DNA of 8,480 nucleotides from Actinobacteria bacterium UBA5182 (GTDB taxonomy: Bacteria; Actinomycetota; UBA4738): NCBI GenBank assembly GCA_002413185.1, contig DHWM01000139.1:1-8480 (forward strand), in the 5' to 3' direction. Position 1 is the first letter of the stretch; each line of letters starts with the position of its first letter. The notes under the pieces were generated by a model, which was not told the DNA's origin, ran no database searches, and saw only the letters and a program-made list of their open reading frames with translations. The translations under genes were made by a program, and so were the position numbers. Below, in pieces: positions 1 to 6,581 of this stretch.

Positions 1-63
1 GCCGAGGCGATGGCGTATGACGGCGTGCTGGCCGACACCTTGGTGATCCTCGTCGAGGCGTAG
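1..63 (+). CDS. C-terminal tail of an unidentified protein (5' end outside window)
   Basis: Frame 1 is open from the first base to a TAG at 61-63. It encodes 20 residues ending DGVLADTLVILVEA. The high GC and the hydrophobic Val/Leu-rich end are compatible with the end of a real gene. The tail is too short to assign a family, and no function is proposed. It lies left of the comM breakpoint, so it probably belongs to the same foreign or rearranged block as the small ABM-like gene at 265-558. An accidental open stretch cannot be excluded. Confidence 0.35.
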   Translation, partial: AEAMAYDGVLADTLVILVEA

Positions 64-264
64 TTCTCGGCCAAGATCCGCCGCTCTAGGTACATATCTC
101 TACGCTCGCCCAGCGTGGTGACGTGTTACCTCACGCCGATGTAATTCGAGGCCGCCTGCAAAATGGTGACGATCCGAAGCTTGGCGCACGGGGTATACCT
201 GGGCGCTTGCGGCGTTCGATGCCGTGTGCTGAAGTGGGAACGTCCAATAGGGAGGGAGGGCTTC

Positions 265-558
265 GTGTACGCGAGAGTTACCGTGGTGCAGGGATTGCCG
301 GACAAGATCGAGCAAGGGATCGACTCTTTCAATAGTGCAGTGTTGCCGGTGGCCAAGGGCGTCGCTGGCTACAAGGCCGCGTTCCTTCTTGCGGATCGCA
401 AGACGGGCAAGGCCATTGGCATCACCCTGTGGGAGAGCGAAGATGCTCGGCGCCGGGGGGCAGAAGCGCTAGACGCGGCGCGCGCGGCAACCATCAAGGC
501 AATGGGGGGGAGCGTTCCTCCCGTGGAGGAGTTCGAGGTCGTCGCTTCCGATTTTTAG
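265..558 (+). CDS. ABM-like dimeric alpha/beta-barrel domain protein
   Basis: This encodes 97 residues starting YARVTVVQG, which resembles small actinobacterial proteins of the antibiotic biosynthesis monooxygenase (ABM) dimeric alpha/beta-barrel type. Visible elements are a first beta strand (YARVTVVQ), a helix (PDKIEQGIDSFNSAVLPVAK), a central hairpin (GYKAAFLLADRKTGKAIGITLWES), a second helix rich in Ala and Arg, and a last strand (EEFEVVA). Such single-domain proteins usually form cytoplasmic dimers. Some are quinol or haem monooxygenases, but many have no known substrate, and nothing here fixes one. The GTG at 265 is chosen because GGAGG (251-255) sits 9 nt upstream and the family's first strand begins right after it. 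An in-frame ATG at 163 would add 34 residues without family resemblance. GC is lower than in the genes from dprA onward. Confidence 0.72.
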   Translation: MYARVTVVQGLPDKIEQGIDSFNSAVLPVAKGVAGYKAAFLLADRKTGKAIGITLWESEDARRRGAEALDAARAATIKAMGGSVPPVEEFEVVASDF

Positions 559-590
559 ATCTCCAGGCTAGCCGCGCCTTCTAGCAACTC

Positions 591-1301
591 GTGCTGTGGT
601 CTTCCTCATCGTGCCTCGTTTCGGTCGAGGAACATTCATCGGCGCTTGCCCACAACGGCGTCCTGTTCCTGGACGAGGTCACCGAGTTTCGGCGAGACGC
701 TCTGGAGGGGCTGCGCCAACCCCTCGAGGACGGTCACATCGTGGTCGCCAGAGCTTCTGGGGCCGTCGAATTCCCGGCCCGGTTCACTCTGGTGGCGGCG
801 TCCAACCCATGCCCGTGCGGATTCGAGGGGGATCCCAAGCGAGCCTGTCGGTGCGCACCGAACAGGGCGATGGCCTATCAGCAACGGCTCTCGGGCCCGC
901 TGCTCGATCGGGTGGACATCCAGCTCAGCATCCCCAGGCTGTCCCGGGCCGAGCTGCTCGGCTGTGAGCCGGGGGAGCGTTCCGAGGCCATCCGGAACCG
1001 GGTGGAACAGGCCAGGGAACGCCAGAGAGCGCGACTCCGAGGCACAGCCTGGACATGCAACGCCCGAACGCCGGGGCGGTTCGCCCGGCGCACGTCCCTG
1101 CTGACCGCCGACGCCGAGCGGTACCTGTCGGGGGCGGTCGATTCGCTGGCGCTTTCCGGACGTGGGTTCGACCGTGCGGTCAAGGTCGCCAGGACCATCG
1201 CGGACCTGGAAGGGTCCGAGCGGGTGGAGGGAGGGCATATGTCAGAAGCGCTTGGGTATCGCGCGGCCCTCGCCAAGGAGGAGGCGGCTGCGGTTGGGTG
1301 A
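591..1301 (+). pseudogene. comM: ComM/YifB-type AAA+ ATPase (Mg chelatase-like), N-terminal half missing
   Basis: ComM is a hexameric AAA+ helicase that promotes branch migration during natural transformation; full-length members are about 500 residues. Only the C-terminal 218 or so are recognisable. They hold Walker B (VLFLDE, residues 24-29 from the GTG at 591), the family Cys motif CPCG...CRC (C74, C76, C86, C88), the conserved SGPLLDR with R107, and the C-terminal domain (FDRAVKVARTIADLEGSE...EALGYRA). Family resemblance starts at LAHNG, nt 645. The 18 residues before it do not look like the usual RPGEVS lead-in. An in-frame TAG at 582-584 blocks any longer reading. The lid-side domain, Walker A and the N-terminal fold are absent, so it cannot hydrolyse ATP alone. 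The remaining frame is intact, suggesting recent loss or an assembly join. The TGA overlaps the proposed dprA start. Confidence 0.85.
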
Positions 1302-2517
1302 GCCCATCTCCCTTCGCACTCCGACCGATCTGGCCCGGGAGATGCCCAAGACGTCTCGTCCAGCCCGGGCAAGGGGGGGCGTGGGAACGCGGTTGCAGGA
1401 GGGGTTCGCCCACGCCCAACGCGACCGGGAGGCATTGTTGGTGCTGCTCAGCCTTCCCTCGCTGACACCTCGGCGGCTCCTCGAGCTGTCCGCGGAGCAT
1501 GGTGTGGCATCCCGGTGTCTGGAGGCGGTGCGGGGAGGGGCATTCGCCAGCTCGGCCGACCGGCGGAGGGCCGCGACGATGACCGGGAGCGATGTCGCCG
1601 AACAGGTGAAGGGAGCGGGCGCCCGATTCCTCACCACCGACGATCCCGAATATCCCAAGGCGATGTTCGATCTGTTCGATCCTCCGGCCGGGTTGTTCGT
1701 CAAGGGAGCAAAGCTCGGTGAGCTCGAGCCGCGGGTCGCCATCGTCGGGGCACGCAACTGTTCGGCCCCCGGCGCGGAGATCGCCCACCTCCTCGGACGC
1801 GATCTGGCCCTTGCCGGGGTCTGCGTCGTGAGCGGTGCCGCTCGAGGGATCGACGCGGCCGCTCACCGCGGCGCCCTCGAGTCGGCCGGGCGAACCATGG
1901 CGGTCCTTGGATGCGGCATCGACATCGCCTATCCGGCCCAAAATCGGGGCCTGCTCGAGCAGGTTTCGGGCTCCGGCGCGGTGCTGAGCGAGTACCCGCC
2001 CGGGACGCCGGCGGAGCCTTTCCGCTTTCCTGCGCGAAACCGGATCGTCGCCGCGCTCTCCATGGCGGTCGTCGTGGTCGAGGGAGCACTCGGGAGCGGT
2101 TCGATGATCACCGCCGACCATGCATTGGAGATCGGCCGTGACGTCTTCGCCGTTCCCGGCTCGGTCTCGAGCGAGCTGGCGCAGGTCCCGTTGCTCCTGA
2201 TACGAGACGGTGCCGGGTTGGTTCGAGGCGCCGAGGACCTTCTGTCAGATCTCGGGTTGATCGCTCTGGCACCGGCGGGCCACGGCTCCACCGAGCGGCC
2301 GGCCGTAGGGGAGCTCGGTGCGCTCACCGGCGCTTCCGCAAACGAACGAAGCGTGTGGGAGGCGCTGCGTTCGGCATCTCCCGCGGACGCCCTCACCGCG
2401 GCCACCGGCCTGAGCCTCCCGGAGGTGATGTCCGCCCTCCTCGGCCTGGAGCTCCGCCGGCTGGTCCTCCGTGTGGGGGGTCGGTACGAGCGACGACCGG
2501 GGAAGGAATGGTGTTGA
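1294..2517 (+). CDS. dprA: DNA-processing protein DprA
   Basis: DprA binds incoming single-stranded DNA in the cytoplasm and loads RecA during transformation; many non-competent bacteria also carry it. With the TTG start the product is 407 residues. An N-terminal helical region (about 45-75) is followed by the Rossmann-like core: VAIVGARN at 148, SGAARGIDAAAH at 180, GCGIDIAYPAQN, FPARNRI at about 245, and GSMITADHALEIGRDVFAVPG. A C-terminal winged-helix domain lies at about 351-400. The core usually reads SGGARGID; here the second Gly is Ala. The start is uncertain. TTG 1294 has AAGGAGGAGG (1275-1284) 9 nt upstream and overlaps the comM stop by 8 nt, suggesting coupling. ATG 1342 (391 aa) and GTG 1381 have no well-spaced ribosome binding site. 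An upstream ATG at 1162 lies inside comM and is unlikely. Confidence 0.93.
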   Translation: MGEPISLRTPTDLAREMPKTSRPARARGGVGTRLQEGFAHAQRDREALLVLLSLPSLTPRRLLELSAEHGVASRCLEAVRGGAFASSADRRRAATMTGSDVAEQVKGAGARFLTTDDPEYPKAMFDLFDPPAGLFVKGAKLGELEPRVAIVGARNCSAPGAEIAHLLGRDLALAGVCVVSGAARGIDAAAHRGALESAGRTMAVLGCGIDIAYPAQNRGLLEQVSGSGAVLSEYPPGTPAEPFRFPARNRIVAALSMAVVVVEGALGSGSMITADHALEIGRDVFAVPGSVSSELAQVPLLLIRDGAGLVRGAEDLLSDLGLIALAPAGHGSTERPAVGELGALTGASANERSVWEALRSASPADALTAATGLSLPEVMSALLGLELRRLVLRVGGRYERRPGKEWC

Positions 2518-2541
2518 CCCTTCGCATCGTTGTGCTACAAG
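2514..2541 (+). promoter_or_regulatory. Probable sigma-70-type promoter of xerC, overlapping the dprA stop
   Basis: TTGACC (2514-2519) and TACAAG (2536-2541) are 16 nt apart. The -10 is preceded by TG plus one base (2533-2535), making an extended -10. The TGA of dprA lies inside the -35 hexamer. The predicted start of transcription is near 2548, about 22 nt upstream of the xerC TTG. The match is seen in the sequence; activity is inferred. It suggests xerC-whiG can be transcribed separately from dprA. Confidence 0.5.
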
Positions 2542-2569
2542 TCGAGCAGCTCTTCCACCTACCCGAGGA

Positions 2570-3514
2570 TTGGGAACCATCTCTCCCCTGTACCCCGAAG
2601 ACCTCCCGCCCGCACAGGCCGCGCTCATCAGCGCGTTCGAGGACCACCTGCGCCTCGAGCGCAGGCTCTCCATCCACACCGTCACTGCCTACCGGGCCGA
2701 TCTGGTCTCCCTGGCCACGTTCTTGACTCGAGCGGGATCCGGCCTGGGTGAGACCGTGTATCCGGAGCTTCGCCGGTGGCTCGCCCACCTCAGAACACGA
2801 GGCTACTCGCAGGCCACCCTGGCCCGAAAGGCCGCCGCGGTGCGGACCTTCTACATATGGGCGGCTCGCCGTGGCTTGGTCCAGACCAACCCGGCGGCGC
2901 TCCTCAGCCGCCCGGCCGCCGCTTCCCGCCTCCCATCAGTGCTCAAGGCGTCGGAGGCCGAGGCGCTCGCCACGAGTCCCCTACCCGGCGACCCCATCGG
3001 ATTGCGGGACCGCGCCATCCTCGAACTCCTGTACGGCTGCGGCCTCCGGGTCTCTGAGCTGTGCGGCCTCGACCTCGCGGACGTGGATCTGGCCGGACAG
3101 CGCGTCAGGGTCATGGGCAAGGGGAGCAAGGAACGGATCGTCCCCATGGGCGACTTTGCGGCGGACGCGCTGGATCGCTATCTCTCGTCGGGCCGCGAGT
3201 GCCTCGCCCCTTCGGCGGATGTGCCGGCGGCCGAGACCGCCGCCGTCTTCTTCAATCGCCGCCGCAACCGCATGACGTCGCGGGACGCGAGGGCGATGCT
3301 CGAGCGTTACGCCCGTCGAATCCTTCCCAATCGGATGGTGAGTCCGCACACGCTGCGGCATTCGTTCGCCACGCACCTGCTGGAGGGAGGAGCCGACATC
3401 AGGTCCGTGCAGGAGCTGCTCGGCCATTCCAGCCTGGCCACGACGCAGCGCTACACCCACGTCTCGCGGGGTAGGCTGTTTGCCGCCTACCGACGGAGTC
3501 ACCCGAGGGCATGA
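2570..3514 (+). CDS. xerC: Tyrosine recombinase XerC
   Basis: XerC/XerD recombinases resolve chromosome dimers at dif in the terminus during division. The product is 314 residues from TTG 2570, close to the usual 300. Residues about 12-100 form the SAM-like core-binding domain (SIHTVTAYRADL..., SQATLARKAAAVRTFY). The catalytic domain has all six residues with XerD-like spacing: R160 (GLRVSEL), K184 (GKGSKE), H260 and R263 (HTLRH), H286 (GHSS) and nucleophile Y295 (RYTHV). The ending RLFAAYRRSHPRA is typical of the housekeeping enzymes rather than phage integrases. The start is unclear. GAGGA (2565-2569) directly abuts the TTG, so spacing is poor. GTG 2471 would give 347 aa but overlaps dprA and lacks a ribosome site. 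The XerC rather than XerD label rests on its place next to dprA. It overlaps whiG by 4 nt. Confidence 0.93.
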   Translation: MGTISPLYPEDLPPAQAALISAFEDHLRLERRLSIHTVTAYRADLVSLATFLTRAGSGLGETVYPELRRWLAHLRTRGYSQATLARKAAAVRTFYIWAARRGLVQTNPAALLSRPAAASRLPSVLKASEAEALATSPLPGDPIGLRDRAILELLYGCGLRVSELCGLDLADVDLAGQRVRVMGKGSKERIVPMGDFAADALDRYLSSGRECLAPSADVPAAETAAVFFNRRRNRMTSRDARAMLERYARRILPNRMVSPHTLRHSFATHLLEGGADIRSVQELLGHSSLATTQRYTHVSRGRLFAAYRRSHPRA

Positions 3515-4320
3515 TGGGACGGCAAGCTCGCGCACCTGCTCAGGAGACCGAAGCTCGCGATGCCCTCGACGCGCTGTGGCAGGAGTTCAAGCGGTCCGGG
3601 GCGCAGTCCGCGCGAGACCAGCTCATCGTCCACTACTCGCCGCTCGTCAAGTACGTGGCGAGCCGCGTGGCCACAGGGTTGCCGGCAAGCGTCGAACAGG
3701 CCGACCTCGTGTCCTACGGGATCTTCGGGTTGATCGACGCGCTGGACAAGTTCGACATGGCCAGGGAGATCAAGTTCGAGACGTATGCGATCCCCCGCAT
3801 CCGGGGGGCCATCATCGACGAGTTGCGTTCTCTTGACTGGGTCCCCCGGTCGGTGCGATTCAAGGCCCGCGAGGTCGAGAAGGCCAATGTGGAGCTGGAA
3901 GGACACCTCAAGCGTGCCCCCACCGACGCGGAGATCGCCGGGCACCTCGGGATCCGGCTGGGAGAACTGCACGACATCGTGACGCAGATCTCTTTCGTCA
4001 CGGTGACGGCTCTGGAGGAAGTGGTGTCCTCGGGCAGCGACCGGGGAGAGAGCCTCTCTCTCCCCGACACGTTGGCCGACGTGGCGGCGGCGGATCCGGT
4101 CTCTGGCCTGGAGGGAACGGAGACTCGGGCCATGCTCTCCCTCGCGGTGAACTCCCTGTCGGAGCGCGAGAAGATCGTCATCACTCTCTATTACTTCGAG
4201 GGTCTCACGCTGGCGGAGATCGGAGAGGTCCTGGGCGTGACCGAGTCCAGGGTCTGCCAGATCCACACGAAGGCCGTGGGCCTGCTCCGCAACCAGCTTC
4301 GGGCTCAGGAAGAGGATTGA
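3511..4320 (+). CDS. whiG: RNA polymerase sigma factor of the WhiG/FliA family
   Basis: This 269-residue sigma-28-type factor directs RNA polymerase to a special promoter class. In streptomycetes WhiG starts spore formation in aerial hyphae, while FliA homologues control flagellar genes. Region 2 covers about 36-112 (HYSPLVKYVASRV, EQADLVSYGIFGLIDALDKFD, REIKFETYAIPRIRGAIIDELR, LDWVPRSVR). Region 3 covers about 115-190, and region 4 about 216-262 with the helix-turn-helix LTLAEIGEVLGVTESRVCQIHTKAV. A Cys replaces the more usual Ser in SRVSQIH. The close match to WhiG proper (FGLIDAL, IDELRSLDWVPRSVR) and the rpsB neighbourhood favour WhiG. ATG 3511 overlaps the xerC TGA. ATG 3514, one codon later, is better spaced from GAGGG (3505-3509), so either may be used. 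Transcription is probably with xerC. No anti-sigma gene is adjacent; streptomycete WhiG is held by RsiG with c-di-GMP. Confidence 0.93.
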   Translation: MMGRQARAPAQETEARDALDALWQEFKRSGAQSARDQLIVHYSPLVKYVASRVATGLPASVEQADLVSYGIFGLIDALDKFDMAREIKFETYAIPRIRGAIIDELRSLDWVPRSVRFKAREVEKANVELEGHLKRAPTDAEIAGHLGIRLGELHDIVTQISFVTVTALEEVVSSGSDRGESLSLPDTLADVAAADPVSGLEGTETRAMLSLAVNSLSEREKIVITLYYFEGLTLAEIGEVLGVTESRVCQIHTKAVGLLRNQLRAQEED

Positions 4321-4346
4321 CGACTTTTCGAGGAGATCCAGCCGGT

Positions 4347-4362
4347 TGTGACAGATCTCATG
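4347..4362 (+). promoter_or_regulatory. Possible CRP-family operator-like palindrome upstream of the M23 gene
   Basis: TGTGA, six bases, then TCATG agrees at 8 of 10 half-site positions with the CRP consensus TGTGA-N6-TCACA. It lies in the 104-nt gap between whiG and the peptidase gene, about 60 nt before its ATG. CRP homologues control some actinobacterial wall hydrolase genes such as rpfA. One imperfect site is weak evidence. Confidence 0.2.
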
Positions 4363-4389
4363 GAAACTTCCGTGGAGGCCGGCTAGCCT
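4361..4389 (+). promoter_or_regulatory. Weak candidate promoter of the M23 peptidase gene
   Basis: TAGCCT (4384-4389) resembles an actinobacterial -10 and is about 35 nt before the ATG. The hexamer 17 nt upstream (TGGAAA, 4361-4366) is a poor -35. The gap between whiG and the peptidase gene makes a promoter here plausible. No canonical WhiG-type TAAA/GCCGATAA pair was seen. Confidence 0.22.
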
Positions 4390-4424
4390 GGGGAAGCTGA
4401 CCTTCGGGCGCCAGGGGGAATCAC

Positions 4425-5132
4425 ATGACGCCCATTCGAATCCGCGTGTTCGCGCTGTTGATGGCGACGGGAGTGGTGCTCGGCCCTGGAATGGCGCTGA
4501 CGAGTTCTCTTGGGCCCGCCGGCTCTGCATCGGCGCTGGGACCTGGATCTCCTGTCAATGGTTCGGCGGCCTCGGCTGGGGAAGTGAGCCTTCCATCGAC
4601 CGCGGCGTACGGTTCATACATCTGGCCTGTCCGAGGGCCGGTGATCCGGGGGTTCGAGGAGCCCTCCGGCCCGTACTCTGCTGGCCATCGTGGGATCGAC
4701 ATCGGGGCGCCCTTCGGCTCGGACATGGTCGCAGCAGCGGATGGCGTGGTGTCCTTCTCGGGCTGGGTGGCAGGGGCTCTGTACATCTCCATCGATCACC
4801 CCGACGGCGTCCGGACCACGTACTCGTGGATCTCCGCCAGCCGCGTCCACAAGGGACAGGTGGTGCAAGCCGGCCAGGTGATCGGAAGCACCGGCCACGG
4901 CCAGCCGTCGGTGTCGACCCCGCATCTTCATTTCGGGGCCAGGGTGGGGTCCACGTACATCGATCCCATGCTGCTGCTCGGCTCGAACGACGTTGTGGGT
5001 CTCATCCACCTGGCGCCCCTGGCCGGACCTTCAGCGGCCGGACGGTTCTCCCAGCCGCCAGATGCGCTCGTCGTAGGAGCGTCCGCTCCGACCCGAGGAC
5101 GAGACCCCCCTCTGGACGGCATCCTACAATGA
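4425..5132 (+). CDS. Secreted M23 (LytM-type) zinc endopeptidase
   Basis: The product is 235 residues and probably cuts peptidoglycan cross-bridges or stem peptides outside the membrane. A signal peptide is clear: basic start (RIR at 5-7), hydrophobic core about 8-24, and possible cleavage after A24 or A37. A short Gly/Ser/Ala linker leads to the M23 domain at about 63-185. Zinc ligands are intact: H88 and D92 in HRGID, and H167/H169 in the PHLHF motif, H169 completing the zinc set. The C-terminal 50 residues are proline-rich and unassigned. ATG 4425 is supported by AGGGGGAA (4413-4420) at 4 nt spacing and by the signal peptide beginning there. An M23 peptidase gene just before rpsB is typical of actinobacteria. 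With intact ligands it is more likely an active hydrolase than a degenerate EnvC-like activator. The stop is 6 nt before the next start, so co-transcription is likely. Confidence 0.9.
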   Translation: MTPIRIRVFALLMATGVVLGPGMALTSSLGPAGSASALGPGSPVNGSAASAGEVSLPSTAAYGSYIWPVRGPVIRGFEEPSGPYSAGHRGIDIGAPFGSDMVAAADGVVSFSGWVAGALYISIDHPDGVRTTYSWISASRVHKGQVVQAGQVIGSTGHGQPSVSTPHLHFGARVGSTYIDPMLLLGSNDVVGLIHLAPLAGPSAAGRFSQPPDALVVGASAPTRGRDPPLDGILQ

Positions 5133-5138
5133 GGCCTC

Positions 5139-6581
5139 TTGGACTCCGGCCGTCCGACCCCACGCGCCCACCGGGGCCGCTCACTTGTCCTTCTCCGTCG
5201 GATCGGCGCTCGTGTCGTGCTGGCCGTCACGTTTTCGGTGGCGAGTGTGTCCGGGGTGAGGGTTGCCACGGCGCAAGCCGTCGACGGGTGGCCTGGATTC
5301 CAAGGAGGACCTGAGCACCTCGGAGCCGCAACGGGGACGGAGGTGCGGCCGCCGCTGAAACTGGAGGGCCTATGGCCATCGGGCGCCAGCGGGGAGGACC
5401 GATTCTCGCCGCCCGTGGTGGCCTCGGGGATCGCCGTGGCCGTGAGCTCGACCGGTGTCGCGGCGTTCGATCCCTCGACCGGAGCGGCGCGGTGGAGCAT
5501 TGCCCGCGTCGGCGGATCCGTGTTCTCACCCGCCCTCGACCTCGGCACTGGGGCGGTGGTCTATACCGAAGGGAGCGGCGGGCGGACCAGCGCCGTCGTT
5601 GCGGTTGAGGCCGCTACCGGCCAGCGGATGTGGGCGGTGCCGCTGGGCGGACCTGCCCGGTCGGCCCCGTCGATCTCAGGAGACCAGGTGGTACTGGGCG
5701 CAGGCGACCAGTACCTCTACGACGTCGACGTCACGACCCGGAGCCTCCGGTGGCGGGTTCGGACAGCCGGTTCAGTCAACGCCGCTCCTGCCGTGGCGGA
5801 TGGGACGGTGTTCGCGATCAGCGAGGACGCCGCGACGGGGAGAGCCCGCCTCTACGCCATCGATCTCCAGACGCACCGGAGTGTCTGGGCGTTCTCTCCT
5901 CCCAACGTGTCGATCGGGGTCACCGCGGTCTCGGTCGCATCCGGAACGGTGTTCGCAGGCTTCGGGGACCAGTACGTCCGGGCATTCGACGCGGCCACGG
6001 GGAGGGTGAAATGGGCTGCGCCGGTACGCGGTGACTTCAGCCCTTCCTCGTCGCCGGCCTTCGCGGCCAGACGCTCGTTCGGGTCGGGGGCCCTGTTCAT
6101 CGCCGATCGTCTCGGGGGGCTGTACCGGTTCGATGCCGCCACGGGGAAGCGCCGATGGGACTACCAGTTCCCCGACGCCGTGACGTTTGGGTCGCCGCTA
6201 GTGTGGGGCGGCGTCGTCTACCTCGGCATCGACGACGGCACGATCGGCGCGGTGGACGGCTCGACAGGCCGACTGACATGGCAGACACGCTTGCGGTTCG
6301 GGGCCGTCACCGCGCTCGTCCCGGCGGGCCAGCGCGTCTTGGCGGTCTCGCTCGACCGGGGAAGCCGCATCGCTTCGTTCGTGCACGATCCACGCGGGGG
6401 GCTGGTGGACCGAGCGTCGCCATCCACCATCGACTTCACGCGATCCTTGACCAACTTCGGAGCCGCATTCGTCGTGGTGGCCCTGTTCCTCCTGGGCGGG
6501 TTGCAGCTGCTGGTCCGGCGCAGACGCCGTGAACTGCCCGGAGCAGGAATCGCTGCCGAATCGAACGGCGGAATGCCCTGA
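5139..6581 (+). CDS. Membrane-anchored extracytoplasmic PQQ-type beta-propeller protein
   Basis: This 480-residue protein has an N-terminal signal sequence (arginine-rich to about 25, hydrophobic 26-40, AQA cleavage site near 47), a propeller and a C-terminal anchor (about 440-459) followed by five arginines (460-464). That predicts an extracellular propeller with a short cytoplasmic tail. Seven blade-closing motifs of the form hydrophobic-D-x-x-TG-x-x-x-W are visible: AFDPSTGAARW, AVEAATGQRMW, DVDVTTRSLRW, AIDLQTHRSVW, AFDAATGRVKW, RFDAATGKRRW and AVDGSTGRLTW. A last degenerate blade may follow. The fold is shared by BamB, quinoprotein dehydrogenases and kinase sensor domains. No kinase domain or catalytic quinoprotein features are seen, so a scaffold or ligand-binding role is inferred. 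TTG 5139 has GAGG (5131-5134) 4 nt upstream. ATG 5129 is in another frame and gives only a 61-codon reading. It sits between the M23 peptidase and a membrane protein. Confidence 0.85.
   Translation: MDSGRPTPRAHRGRSLVLLRRIGARVVLAVTFSVASVSGVRVATAQAVDGWPGFQGGPEHLGAATGTEVRPPLKLEGLWPSGASGEDRFSPPVVASGIAVAVSSTGVAAFDPSTGAARWSIARVGGSVFSPALDLGTGAVVYTEGSGGRTSAVVAVEAATGQRMWAVPLGGPARSAPSISGDQVVLGAGDQYLYDVDVTTRSLRWRVRTAGSVNAAPAVADGTVFAISEDAATGRARLYAIDLQTHRSVWAFSPPNVSIGVTAVSVASGTVFAGFGDQYVRAFDAATGRVKWAAPVRGDFSPSSSPAFAARRSFGSGALFIADRLGGLYRFDAATGKRRWDYQFPDAVTFGSPLVWGGVVYLGIDDGTIGAVDGSTGRLTWQTRLRFGAVTALVPAGQRVLAVSLDRGSRIASFVHDPRGGLVDRASPSTIDFTRSLTNFGAAFVVVALFLLGGLQLLVRRRRRELPGAGIAAESNGGMP

Noticed and set aside
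117..130. Imperfect palindrome GGTGAC-gt-GTTACC upstream of the ABM-like gene
   Set aside because: Only 5 of 6 positions agree in the half-sites, it is about 135 nt from the start codon, and no promoter could be placed beside it.
194..199. TATACC as a -10 element for the ABM-like gene
   Set aside because: No usable -35 hexamer lies 15-19 nt upstream, and there is no extended TG.
567..585. GCTAG/CTAGC hairpin after the ABM-like gene as a terminator
   Set aside because: The stem is only five pairs with a 9-nt loop and no T-tract.
1180..2121. 313-codon open frame on the minus strand
   Set aside because: It is antisense to comM and dprA, with no recognisable domain and typical high-GC shadow composition.
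2570..3514. The tyrosine recombinase as the integrase of a mobile element
   Set aside because: Its length, HPRA ending and position between dprA and whiG fit the housekeeping XerC. No attachment repeats, tRNA or phage genes are present.
4333..4359. GAGATC/GATCTC inverted repeat after whiG as a terminator
   Set aside because: It is six pairs around a 15-nt loop with no T-tract, too weak for a terminator.
3499..4530. 343-codon open frame on the minus strand
   Set aside because: It is the mirror frame of whiG, whose + strand product matches a known family along its full length.
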